A DNA stretch of 64,000 bases, taken from Dolomedes plantarius. Taxonomy: Eukaryota; Arthropoda; Arachnida; Araneae; Dolomedidae. Below the pieces are notes generated by a model. That model did not search any database. It saw only the letters and a program-made list of their open reading frames with translations, and had not been told where the DNA came from. Location of the stretch: NCBI GenBank assembly GCA_907164885.2, contig OU015496.1:107474322-107538321 (forward strand), written 5' to 3'. Of the stretch, positions 35,776-46,271 are shown in pieces. Position numbers and translations under genes: made by a program. Each line of letters opens with the position of its first letter. The first letter of the stretch is position 1.

Positions 35776-36526
35776 CACTCGAAATAAATTGCTTATTCCT
35801 GAATTTGATTCTGCAATCTGTTGAACTCATTATATATATATATATATATATATGACCTTAAATATTAAGTTTATTTTCCTAATCTCAAAGTTGTCCTATT
35901 ATCATTTACCCTACACAGTTAAATATAGGGCACAACTTTTTTGAAAGGGAATTTTAATCCTTGTCTATTAATATATGAACACGTTGTTGAAAAATTTGTA
36001 GCACATCTTTGTGGCGTGAAAACCTACAAAAATTTATAGCGAGACCTTTTTTTTTTACGTTTAAGTCCCAAAATCACACCCCATCTCTCTTCCTTACATA
36101 AGAAAGTGAAATATTCCATTTTTCAAACATGAATTTAAGCCTTAAATTTGTGTAAGAAAGAAAGATGAAAGAAGAATCTTTTCACGTGAGACATTTTCTT
36201 CTTTCTGCACCACTTTTTTTCTTCTTTTTTTAAATGGCCGACTTAACGCAAATCTTTAGTCTCAATTAGCATTGCTTTCAAAAGAACTAATCGGATAGTT
36301 GACAAGAAGATTGAAGACCGAGAGAGAGAGGAGAAAGATTTTTGCGAGAATGAAACGGCGGATTTATCCGCGGAAGGGGATACAATCGACACATTTTGCC
36401 CCCCTAATTTTTTAAGGAAGTAATAGAGTGATTGGATTATGTTGTGATGTAGTGTAGTGTTTTGTAATCTATTTTTAACACCTCGCGGATTTAACTGGAG
36501 TGTCAATTTCTGAATTTTATGATGTT
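35776..36526. other. no feature recognised; short (TA)n at 35831-35854
   Basis: AT-rich. A minus-strand 87-codon ORF at 36243-36506 has no recognisable domain. Confidence 0.5.
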
Positions 36527-37112
36527 GTTGTTTCTATTTCCCCCTGGTCGGAATGTATTCCAGATCAGGTCCATATAGACTAGTCGGCTGAAGGGGGCGG
36601 CTCCGGTTTATAACAATACCACAAGGGTCGGAGTTCGGTTTCCTTTTTTTGGCAACAACCTCACCCGTTTGCACGGTGCGGATTTTTTTCCCGATTTTTC
36701 TTAACCTACAAAATCTTGAAAAAGTCCAATTAAAGATTACAAAATGTGTTTACTTTTATAAACTCATAACAGATGCAGCACTAGCCTTTTTTCTACCCTT
36801 TAACTGGAATACATTGAATGCAAGTGAAAAGAAGACTAGATTTAGGCATTCGCACTGAGCGAACGGCGCCCCTGAAAGGGCTAGACAAGTGCCGCTTAAA
36901 TTTTGACCGAGCACCGCCCAGGATCGGCATCTGAGGAGGATCGTACCCCCTCTCACCCTAGCTGACGTCATGGAAGGAATTTCCGGTCTACGGACTTAAC
37001 GTGCTCGTATCCGGCATTGACACTGCGGTATTTAACGGCGCTTGTCGTGATTCGATCCAAGCACCCTCAGTACCGAAAGCAGACGAACTAACTCTAGGCT
37101 ATCTCATGCCCT
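36527..37112 (-). mobile_element. SINE family 2-like copy, interrupted by a piggyBac MITE
   Basis: Minus orientation. The GTTGTTGTTT tail complement is at 36527. Body words GGGGCGGCTCCGGTTTATAA and CCACAAGGGTCGGAGTTCGG lie before the insertion, and AAATTTTGACCGAGC lies after it. At the far end a tRNA-like head on the minus strand has the B-box-like GGATCGAATCACG (about 37048) and GAGATAGCCTAGAGTTAG. The head resembles SINE family 3 (7655-7740) more than the 16458 copy, so this may be a composite. Confidence 0.65.
36641..36880. mobile_element. piggyBac-type MITE, 240 bp, same family as the left-edge element
   Basis: The left part GGCAACAACCTCACCCGTTT, the TTTTTTTCCCGATTTTTCTT run, AACCTACAAAATCTT and GTCCAATTAAAG match the minus-strand 5' end of the element at 1-1039. 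The right end CCCCTGAAAGGG complements its CCCTTTCAGGG terminus. It sits inside a SINE copy whose sequence resumes after 36881. The left terminus is decayed and no TTAA is kept. Confidence 0.65.
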
Positions 37113-37727
37113 CTGTTTTTTTGTGGTACGGCACACATCCGTCCTAAAGGTCTATTTCGGATTATAAGGTGTCAACCAAAATTGTGTTTCGAGGATAAGA
37201 CCAAAAGATAACGTGTGAAAGTTTGCAGCTCAGTTTGCAGTTTTTATTTTCAATAACGTCTTCAGGAGCAGAAGGAGTTATTACGTAGGGGTGTGTCTTG
37301 AAGTTGACGACGGGCTTTAGTTGTTTGCAATTTCACTATATGCAGACCAGCTGAGAGTGATAATAATTTTATTTACTTGAAAACATTATTTATAATTATC
37401 TGTTGGTTAACATATTTATAGGAAATATAAAAACTGAAAGCTATTTACATATTTACGAAAAAAAACAAAAAAAAAACAGATGAGACTGGTTCAACCCATA
37501 TCCAATAAGCTAAGAAGCGCGCCGTAAGATTTTCCTACCAGGGCATTGGAAATTCAATTTCATTTATACACGTGACATTATTTTTGCATGCATATATTTT
37601 TTTAAATGATGTATAGGAATTAATGCGAAAGCGTTTAGACATTTTTAGTGTCCTGTGTGATGGACTTTAGTTTTGTAGGAAAATAAGTGTATTTCTTTAG
37701 AAAATATCGAATGATGTAATTAAAATA
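37113..37727. other. no feature recognised
   Basis: AT-rich gap up to the mariner element. No repeat or gene. Confidence 0.5.
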
Positions 37728-39649
37728 CAGTGTGGTTATAATTAAAGTTCCACTTTGAAAGGAAAGGAATACTACATAAAAGGGTCATAAAAGGAAAACT
37801 ACTGGACCAAATGTTATCAAACTTGGTAATAGTTTAAAACAGGTCATGGGAATTTTTTTTCCGCCAAAAAATGGTTCAAAAACTCACCACCAGGGTGAAA
37901 ATTTAGCTGTATGCAATATTGTTAAAGGAAATAAGGGTCGGAATCTAACTTAACTTTTTGTTACACGGGTTTAACATTTTGTATACCCTTAAGAAACATT
38001 GACCTAAACAAAATTACCATTTAAAGTGTGCGAATTCCGGAAATCGTTTTCTTACAGATCGCTAATTTGTGAATTTTAAAGTCTGAATTCGGTCCTAAGG
38101 CATGAAGATATCGGTTTAAAACGTTTTTAATCGTTTCTAAACGAAACTGTTTGTGGGGTTATGCAAAACCGCAATGGCTTGTAATTGGCTAAAGACAGGA
38201 AGAAGCAAATGATTTATGCAGATGCGCTTTAGATTTCATTTGCTTTTTCCAGATAAAAGTGAGCCTGTTTGTCAGAGTTCTCATTGTTACGAATTGACAA
38301 TGTCTCTAACCATGCAAGGCCGTGCTTTTCTTGTTAAATGTTATTATGATTGCAACAGCAATGAACGGCGTGCTTTAAAAAGGTATCGTTCGGTAAGAGG
38401 AATACGCCGAGGGCCAATGACACCGCAGGGTTTCTGGAAAATGATGGTAAAGTTTAAAGCTGCGGGTTTGTTATCTGTTGCACCTGGGAGGGGATGGAAA
38501 CCTGCTTCTGTGGAAACCAAGGACGATGTTGCATTAGCAGTGGAGGAAGCAATAATGGAAAGCACACACTGTACGTGAAGCGTACGTGCTGTCACACGTC
38601 GAATGGACGTACAAGGGAGTACGGTGTACAAAATTGTCCGTAAAGTGCTGCAGTTTTACCCATAAAAAATCAAACATGTTCAAGAACTTAAACGTAAAGG
38701 TCCTGCTGCAGGAGAATTTTTCTCTTTGGAATTCCTTTCACGGATGGAAATGGATGAACATTGGCCATGGAACATTTTGTGGACAGACGAGGCCAATTTT
38801 TACCTAAATGGCGATGTCAACACCCATAACTGCAGGATTTGGGCCAAACAAACCCCTCATGTTATCTACCCAGTTCCATTGCATTCTCCTAAAGTCACCG
38901 TTTGGTGTGGTATGACAGCTAGTTTCATAATTGGACCATTTTTCTTTGAAGAGCAGTCGACAGCTGGACCTGTTACACGCACTATGACTGCAGGTCGCTT
39001 AGAGTCAATGTTAAGATGTTTCGTGATACCTGAACTCCAGCAGCGGGGCATTTTAGACACCACGATTTTTATGCAGGACGGTGTCCCACCGCACATTGGT
39101 ACATGTGTCACACTGTTAATTAAGCAACATTTCACGAATGAACGGATTATAGGCCGAAACCTCCCCACAAAATGGCCACCCCGGTCACCAGACCTCAACC
39201 CCTGTGACTTCTGGCTATGGAGTTATCTCAAAAGCACTGTTTATGGTGATAATCTAAAGAATTTGGATGAATTGAAAGATGCGATTCACCGACATGTCCG
39301 TAACATTCCTCCTGATATGCTAAGAGCTACTGTTGAGAATGCAGTAATGCGATTTAACTTGCTTTCGGAAAATGGTGGACGCCACATTGAACCTGCTTTG
39401 TGACACGTTTCAGAAACGATTAAACACATTTTAAACCGATGTCTTCATGTATTATTTCGTTTAACAATATTGTATGCAGCGCCATTTCCCCCCTGGTGGT
39501 GAGTTTTTTAACTGGTGGTGAGTTTTTTTTTTTGCGGAAAATAAATTCCCATGACCTTCTTTAAACTATTACCAAGTTTGATAACACTTGGTACAGTAGT
39601 TTTCCTTTTATGACCATTTCAAAGTGGAACTTTAATTATAACCACCCTG
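37728..39649 (+). mobile_element. mariner-type element (D-D37-D), 1.9 kb, complete ends
   Basis: TA duplications at 37726-37727 and 39650-39651 flank CAGTGTGGTTATAATTAAAG on the left and the complement of CAGGGTGGTTATAATTAAAG on the right. Inverted repeats continue for roughly 200 bp, through CTACTGGACCAAATGTTATC, TCATGGGAATTT and the ACTCACCACCAG and ATACAATATTGTTAAA words. The left arm has a ~12-bp insertion and the right arm a duplicated CTGGTGGTGAGTTTTTT. The only gene is one transposase on the plus strand with two premature stops. Confidence 0.93.
38300..39403 (+). pseudogene. mariner-like transposase (D-D37-D), two in-frame stops
   Basis: The ATG at 38300 starts a single continuous frame of 368 codons, broken only by TGA at 38576-38578 and TAA at 38663-38665. 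The N-terminal ~90 residues hold a helix-turn-helix with a GIRRGPMTPQGFWKMM segment and a GRGWKP linker, resembling the DUF4817-type DNA-binding region of arthropod mariner relatives. The catalytic part is complete: WTDEANF (Asp 163), MQDGVPPH (Asp 260) and WPPRSPDLNPCDFWLW (Asp 298). Exactly 37 residues lie between the last two Asp. The C-terminus NGGRHIEPAL is typical. Two point mutations alone explain the loss of the frame, so the copy is young. The N-terminal fragment ends at 38578. Confidence 0.93.
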
Positions 39650-39651
39650 TA

Positions 39652-41195
39652 CATCCTTGCATATCGGACCCTTTCCACTGGGCTTCTGAGAAAATACATT
39701 TCTAACACACAAAAATTAGTTAATAGAACTATGACCGCATATACAGTCTATTAAAATTGATGATTGAAGGATAGCAATAGATCCTTTCTAGAAATTAGGG
39801 TGTTTTTTTCTGCTGTTTTGTACTAGTCCATAACTTTTATGTTTAGTTACATCTACTGGATGATATATTGAGGGTTTGTTGAAATTAGCATGTCTTTGTC
39901 GACTTTTTTATTGTTTAGTAACTGCGAGGAATTTACATATGTGTAATGTATGGTTTTGTGGATATTTAGCCTTAATTTTTTTTTTGTTCACGTCTTTAAA
40001 AGACTTAATAAAAAGCGATATGTAATATTTCGACTCAGTATGAAATTATATAAAAACAAAACACACTGGTACATCAAATACTTTTCACTTTTCTTTAATA
40101 CTGCTGTATATTTAACTGTCTTCTAAAATCAAAGACATGAGTGTTTATTAAACTACAGCTCCAGGGGCAGACTCCTGAAATCGACTGTTGAACAATTATA
40201 TGTGCTCCTGTCCATTTAATGGTAATTCGAAAAGACTACGGCTACTACGGCTTTCGCCTGTACGCCCTGACAGACTGACGACCGGACGCTACGTAGCAAA
40301 ACCTGTATACGCAGCCGAGGGTTGATTTCTCAAGTTCGGAGTAGTGCATTTTTATAGGCCTGGGCTCCGGCCGGACAGTATAGATCTGCCGACCAAATCG
40401 GGCAACCCTGGGCCCCTCCCTTTAATGGTAAATTTTCGGATGTTTTTACCATATTTTTAGCTTCTTCATATCTCTGTGGTATTTTGTTACACGTTATGAA
40501 CGGGACACGTTATGAATGGGACAGAGATTTTGGCGAAGTTAGCGTTGGTCTTTGGCAAGTTTTTATTTGTTTATAATTCAATGGAATTTGCTATCGTGAA
40601 ATATAAAGCACGATGAAGGTTTCATGTTAAAATATACTTTATTTTTACAATTCTAAAGGGCCTTAATAAAAATATGACTGTTATATTCGTACAAAATGTC
40701 GAATTTTGTAAGAAAAAGAAGATATCCTCGCATATCGGCGTCTTTTTATTTATTTATTTTTTGTAAAAACTCACTTATGTAAAAATTAAAATTGTTTTTG
40801 AAACCTTATATCCTATTGTTAGATAATATTAACTTGGGAACAATAGCATTGTTGTTAAATATCGTATGTTTCTACTACTATTTTACTACTTTATAACAAT
40901 GGTATTTAGTTACATGTTAAGAATTTATATATATTTTAAGTGTTCGTGGTAGAACTAGCTTGTACCTTCCACGACTCGTTTATTTGTTTATGGCTCAGCG
41001 GAAGTCACTCACCTCAAATCTAAGGCAATAAAATTTTTAGCCGAAAATACTTTATTCACTTTTATAATTCACTTAGGTAGAAAAACTACCTTGACCATTA
41101 AATTGTTCTGTCTGATTTTTGGAAAATTTCACTTTATACTAAATAGAAATTTATTTATATCCACGGTGAATTTTCAGTCCTGAGATATATTACAT
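39652..41195. other. no feature recognised
   Basis: 1.5 kb, AT-rich, with a GC-richer patch at 40220-40430 that I could not identify. Confidence 0.5.
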
Positions 41196-41208
41196 CAATA
41201 CCAATAGA

Positions 41209-41392
41209 GCCAGGGTGATGGCCGAATGGCTAGGGCGCTAGCATTCGGTTCAGATCCTGTGGGTTCAAGTCCCACTGTTGGCATGGATGGTTGTAGCCAT
41301 TCGGAATCGGCTTTAAACTGTAGGTCCCGGTCGAATTAGCCCTAGTGTAGCAAAATGTTGACCGTAGCGCTCCAAACCAAACCAAACCAAAC
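41209..41392 (+). mobile_element. tRNA-derived SINE family 1, copy c (best preserved)
   Basis: A 184-bp copy. The head GATGGCCGAATGGCTAGGGC gives a good A box, and GGTTCAAGTCCC gives the B box. Body GGAATCGGCTTTAAACTGTA, tail (AAACC)n at 41371-41392. The exact 13-bp duplication CAATACCAATAGA lies at 41196-41208 and 41393-41405. Confidence 0.95.
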
Positions 41393-41405
41393 CAATACCA
41401 ATAGA

Positions 41406-42013
41406 AGATTGACTAATATAAGTCTGCAACTTTGAAACAGAAGCTCTTTCATACTGCTACTGTCTCATACAATCTGCGTTAAGCTAGCTCCCGATTAGTT
41501 AACTGACGACATTTCTGTATTTTAAGTCAGCTATGCAAGGGTCAGTCTTTCTGGATGTAATGAAGATGTCATAAAGCCCGACACATCGTTTACACATTTA
41601 TGAATTGACCACTGCACCGGACTAGAACTCCACTGGGAGTCTGTTGAATATAATATTGAAAAGTTCGCCATGGGGTTGACTCCAATGTCCAAAGTGCATG
41701 ATGTCGACAAAATATTAATGCACATCTGGATGAAAATAAAATTTAAGACACTCACACTACATGAGCAATTTGAATCTCTGCTATAAAAAAATATTTGCAC
41801 AGGTCTTCAATGAAATCAAATTTTGGGGTCATACGATGGCCGTCGGACTTGGGAGCTATTTCTTTTAACCAGAGTCCGCAACATGTGTTGCCAAAAAAAA
41901 TACAGCTCCATATATGGTCATAGACTTAATTCTAAGGTCTTCCCTACGCGCGTCAGGATCAGAATTTTTAGTTTTCAACCTGAGAGTAAACCTTAAACTT
42001 TGTTTGTTCAAAA
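41406..42013. other. no feature recognised
   Basis: Unremarkable. A minus-strand 89-codon ORF at 41531-41800 has no recognisable domain. Confidence 0.5.
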
Positions 42014-42170
42014 ATGAAGAGTAATCGAACAGCTAGGGTGCTTACCATCTGTACCATATTCTGTTATTTCGAGTTCAGAGGTTGATACAGGTGTTTGTAG
42101 CCTTTAGGAATCGACTTTAAATGGTAGGTCCCCTGTATTTTTAGCTCACATGTTAGCAAAAACTTACCAT
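42014..42170 (+). mobile_element. SINE family 1, old degenerate copy
   Basis: GAACAGCTAGGGTGCTTACC, a decayed B box, GTTTGTAGCCTTTAGGAATC and GACTTTAAATGGTAGGTCCC follow the family order with many changes. No target duplication is visible. Confidence 0.7.
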
Positions 42171-42805
42171 AACTTGCATTGGTGGCAACCGCAATTTTTA
42201 CACATGCGTCGTAAACTTATGTCTTTAATATTTAGATTTCCAGTGAATTAGAGTACTTGATTGAAGATTTGAATTACTAGTGATAATTTAAAAATACTTT
42301 TTGCCTTATACCTTTAAATTTTTATGTATAAGGATTTTGTAATTTTTTATTATTATTATCGGTTGAACACTGTCTTATTAATGACTCCCATCCTTTAAGA
42401 AAGTTATTGTATTTATAAGAAACAAATTAGTACTTTTCTGGCTTTAAATTTGGAGACTTTTTCAATTAATTTCTTCATTATCTTGTGTAACATCATCATA
42501 CAGCGTTAGAAGCTAATTGTTTAAATGCGTGTTGGTTAATGAATTGCATTAATAGTTTTTTAGGTGCTTAAACGTAGAAAAGGGGCTTTCACTTCTGACG
42601 TTTCTGATGATCAAAATATAGATGAAGGCAGTAGTCTTTTTTGGGGGGAAGTTGATTGCAATCCGTCAATTATTAATTTGAACATATTAAGTTTTGGTTA
42701 ATTTATTTTCTAAAGTGAATTTATTTAAACTAATAATTTATTCATTTAAAATACTAGATTTCATTACCGCCTAAATATTTATTTTGACCTTTTCACGTTT
42801 TCATT
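42171..42805. other. no feature recognised
   Basis: AT-rich gap without motif. Confidence 0.5.
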
Positions 42806-42891
42806 AACCATTCCCTTACGTGGTGGGATAGCATGTATCCCAAGAATATAGGCCCAAGAATGAATATATATATATATATATATATATATAA
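42806..42891 (+). repeat. repeat family H, terminal part with hairpin
   Basis: Contains TTACGTGGTGGGATAGCATG and the hairpin GGGATAGCATGTATCCC, then CAAGAATATAGGCCCAAG and a TA tract. It is the inverse of 45957-46018. A third degenerate copy of the hairpin region is at about 54710-54748. Confidence 0.65.
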
Positions 42892-43562
42892 CGTCTTACA
42901 AAGGGGTTAGGAAATTCACCGTTCTAAAGAGGGAATCGGAAAAATGTACCCCGTAAGCTAAAGATTAACATCATCATTTTTAATTTCTCTCATAAAAATG
43001 TTTAAAAAAAAACTAAATAGCAAAATATCTTGCTTCACAGGGCTACTGAAAAATATTCTGGTATTCCTTAACAATAAAAATCTATTGAAAAATACATTTT
43101 TTTGGACTGTAATTATCTTTCTCGGATGACTTCCTGTATTTTTTTAAGAATTATTGTTACCCCTAATTAACTGTGCTCCATTTTCATAATGTCTATAAAA
43201 ACAGTTATGCTCCCTATACAATACGTGGTTGGATATTTAGATGCATTCTTCACTTGAAGCAAAAGGAATTGAAAATATTGAAACGATTTCCTTGGGCTTA
43301 CTGATCTGCTTGAACGATCTTTTTCCCCCAAAAATATTAATAATATTACTTCAACAAGCCGGACGATGGCCGAATGATTAGAATGCTGCCCTCAGGCATG
43401 AGGGAAAAACGAAATATTATTTATTACTTTGCTTCTAATTTATTCACATTAATGAAACTAAAATAACGGCTCTAATGACTCCACTAACCTTTAGCTTACG
43501 GGCCCCATATTTCTGATTCCATCTTTGGAGAAGGAAATATCATATTACCTTTGTAAGAACGA
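42892..43562. repeat. imperfect inverted repeat, ~80-bp arms
   Basis: The arms 42892-42975 (CGTCTTACAAAGG ... CCCCGTAAGCTAAAGATTA) and 43484-43562 are inverted copies of each other, about 75% alike. A related word (CCCTTTAGCTTACAGGGTCC) is at 54251, inside a Helitron. A truncated SINE family 1 head (GGACGATGGCCGAATGATTA) lies at 43361-43400 between the arms. Confidence 0.55.
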
Positions 43563-43586
43563 CCATTGAGGGTTTTTATATATATT

Positions 43587-43693
43587 CTAGGGAGTTTCTT
43601 CATCAATTAAGGTCACTTAACTATCTTATAGTGGAAATAAAAAATGGTCATGCTAATGTCGTGTGAAATGGATTTCGAGGAAAATACAGTTCC
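43587..43693 (+). repeat. repeat family H, opposite terminal part
   Basis: TCTAGGGAGTTTCTTCATCA onward to GATTTCGAGGAAAATACA is an almost exact inverse of 46162-46271 over about 105 bp. It is cut short by the following (TA)n and Helitron. Confidence 0.8.
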
Positions 43694-43712
43694 TTTATAT
43701 ATAGTGTCAGTT

Positions 43713-43716
<4 letters not shown>

Positions 43717-43776
<60 letters not shown>
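43717..43776. repeat. (TA)n microsatellite
   Basis: About 58 bp of TA immediately before a Helitron 5' end. Confidence 0.97.
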
Positions 43777-43778
<2 letters not shown>

Positions 43779-44273
43779 AGCTTGTCTGTTTGTTTGTACG
43801 CTATAGAATCATAGACTGTTTCACCCACCGGGACCAAATTCGGTCACAGTTAATGTTTTGGTCCCGAGAAACTTAAATCAGGAAAAACGAAATTTGGGGC
43901 TCAATTAGTTTTTTTTAAATTAATTTTTTAATGTTTTTTGTGCCCGATAGAGGTGCGTCTACCCCCTGTGGATTCCCCTCAACCAGCTGCGTTAAGAGGG
44001 GTGGTTTGAGGATGACGGAGGGGGGGGGTCAAATTCCAATGCGCGGGAGAAAGAGGGTTGGGAATGACCTTAAAATCAGACGAAGGTCCGCAGGCTCAAA
44101 GTTTCTTTCTTTCTTATTGTTTGTATCTCATTTCAGTAGAAACGTGCTAAACGCATTCTGTCTGGCCAGATGAACATGAAGAGCGGGAGTGCAGCCCAGT
44201 ATTTTTTTGATGGAATGCATGAAATATTTTATATCTATATATCTACCCGGGCAACGCCGGGCAATAATGCTAG
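43774..44273 (+). mobile_element. non-autonomous Helitron (family F), ~500 bp
   Basis: The 5' end TATAAGAGCTTGTCTGTTTG begins within TA repeats. The 3' end has the hairpin CCCGGGCAACGCCGGG (44245-44260), 9 nt, then CTAG (44270-44273) followed by T. A G-run lies at 44022-44030. There is no coding. The interior contains an ACCGGGACCAAATTCGGTCA segment that I associate with Helitron 5' regions. Confidence 0.78.
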
Positions 44274-44461
44274 TAATATATATATGAGGTGAAAGGCAAA
44301 GTGGTGTAAATCCGTAAGTCAAGTAGTTAAGTCCAAAGCGTTTTACTGCAAAAACCGCAAAAAACTCCAACAAATTTCCATAAATTGAACAAATTATAAT
44401 TCATAATAACTTATAATATTTCAAATAATAATTATTTGCAATTCCACTATAAAAGGAACAT

Positions 44462-44546
<85 letters not shown>
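44462..44546. repeat. (TA)n microsatellite, target of a Tc1 insertion
   Basis: About 85 bp of TA. The Tc1 element begins immediately after a TA of this tract. Confidence 0.97.
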
Positions 44547-44549
<3 letters not shown>

Positions 44550-45954
44550 TGCTGGCCACTGTAAATGCAACACCCTGAAGGAAACATGCAAATAACATGA
44601 AATTTACAACATGCATTAGCGGAGGTGAGATATGCAAATGATTAGAATTTCAGCGCAGACGCACATCATGCGCGCCTGTGGCGCCACTTCAAAGCGCTAT
44701 TTAAGGCTTGGAGATTTCGACAATTTCAAGTTCGGCAATTGTGTTTTTCTTGTGGTTTTTTCAAAAAAAGATGAGTTATGCATCGTCGAAATCAGCGATA
44801 ATCTTTTGATCAAGTATCCGATTTCGACAGAGGAAGGATAGTGGCCTACCGAGATTGTGGATAATCTTTCAGGGAAATCGGTAGTCGTGTTGGACGAAAC
44901 CAAACAACTGCAATGCAGATATGTGATCGTTGGATGCAGGAGGGTACGACGGACCGGCGTGTTCGATCGCATCCACCGCAGCACACCACTTCACGTGATG
45001 ACAGTCAAATTGTGCGCATGGCAGTGACGAATCGCTCAGTCACATCACGAACCATAGCACAGCACATGCAGTCTGTAACGCATCATCCAGTGTCTGCGCG
45101 TACCATTCGACGACGTTTACAGCAGAGTGGTCTGTCCGCAAGACGTCCATTGCTTTGTCTACCCTTGACGCAGAACCACAGACGTCTCCGCCGCCAATGG
45201 TGCGATGACAGAAGGATGTGGACGGCAGAATGGAATGAAATTACCTTTACTGACGAGTCACGCTTCTGTCTGCAACACCACAATGGTCGCATTCGAGTCT
45301 GGAGACACCGTGAAGAGAGGATGCTGAACAGCTGCGTTATGCACCACCACACTGGTCCTGCACCGGGTATTATGGTATGGGGCGGTATTGGATATCACTC
45401 TCGCACACCTCTAGTACGCATTGCCGGTACTTTAAACAGCCAGCGCTACATCTTCGAGGTGTTGGAGCCAGTTGTCCTTCCTTACCTTCAGTGCTTGCCC
45501 ACAGCCATATTTGAACAGGATAATGCTCGACCACACGTGGCACGCATTGTCCAACGGTTCTTCGTCAATCGCCAGATTGAATTGTTTACCTGGCCTCCTC
45601 GCTCTCCGGTTTTTTCGCCGATAGAAAACATGTGGTCCATGGTTGCTCTACGATTGACCCAGATTTCATCCCCAGCTGCCACAGCAGATCAACTTTGGCA
45701 ACTTGTGGAAGCTGCTTTGTCTGCTGTCCCCCAAGAACTCATCCAAAGTCTCTTTGAATCAATGCCGAGGCGTGTGGCAGCGGTGATCTCCAACAATGGC
45801 GGCTACTCTGGCTACTGATTTTGGCAGGAACCACACTTCACAGAAGTCTATAAATTTAATCATTTGATACTTGGTCAACATGTTATCTACAAAATAAATT
45901 TTGTTGTGATATCTCTTGTCTTTCTTGGTGTTGCAATTTGGGTGGCCAGCAGTG
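44547..45954 (+). mobile_element. Tc1 element (D-D34-E), 1.4 kb, complete ends
   Basis: TA at 44545-44546 and 45955-45956 flank CACTGCTGGCCACTGTAAAT on the left and the complement of CACTGCTGGCCACCCAAATT on the right. The inverted repeats are 13 bp perfect, then continue with GCAACACC. The single transposase gene occupies 44778-45818. Insertion was into a (TA)n tract on the left, with repeat H on the right. Confidence 0.95.
44778..45818 (+). pseudogene. Tc1-family transposase, two N-terminal stops
   Basis: The ancestral start is most likely ATG 44778 (MHRRNQR...), giving 346 codons, the usual Tc1 length. TAA at 44799-44801 and TAA at 44862-44864 break the N-terminal helix-turn-helix. From 44913 the frame is open for 301 residues to the stop at 45816-45818. 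The second DNA-binding helix (VSARTIRRRLQQSGLSARRP) and the catalytic triad are intact: FTDESRF, EQDNARPH and SPIENMW, with exactly 34 residues between the second Asp and the Glu. The usual Asp of 'RSPD' next to the Glu box is Val (RSPVFSPIEN), which is not catalytic. The C-terminus reads ISNNGGYSGY. Downstream ATGs could only give a protein lacking the first DNA-binding helices. Confidence 0.95.
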
Positions 45955-45956
45955 TA

Positions 45957-46271
45957 TATATTAATTATTGGGTCCGTATTCTTGGGATACATGCTATCCC
46001 ACCTCGTAAGAAAAGGTTAAGCATGCACTGCAACCTCTTTATCTACCCACTTAGATTCACAAAGAAAATCCGAAAAAATTGTCCTCGCAATATCGAAGAT
46101 GGTTATTTAGCAAAACATGCAACTTCATTTAAAGTGCATTTCATACTTGGAAAGGAACTGACAGTTGTGTATTTTCCTCGAAATCCATTTCACACGACAT
46201 TAGCATGACCATTTTTTATTTCCACTATAAGATAGTTAAGTGACCTTAATTGATGAAGAAACTCCCTAGAT
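45957..46271 (-). repeat. repeat family H, most complete copy (315 bp)
   Basis: Read on the minus strand it begins TCTAGGGAGTTTCTTCATCA and ends with the hairpin GGGATAGCATGTATCCC, 23 nt, then a TA tract. The TC start and 3' hairpin recall Helitrons, but there is no CTRR terminus, so I leave it unclassified. It abuts the Tc1 element at its TA-rich end. Confidence 0.6.

Noticed and set aside
38571..38600. Frameshift in the mariner transposase
   Set aside because: First reading suggested a shift, but both halves are in the same frame; only two stop codons interrupt it.
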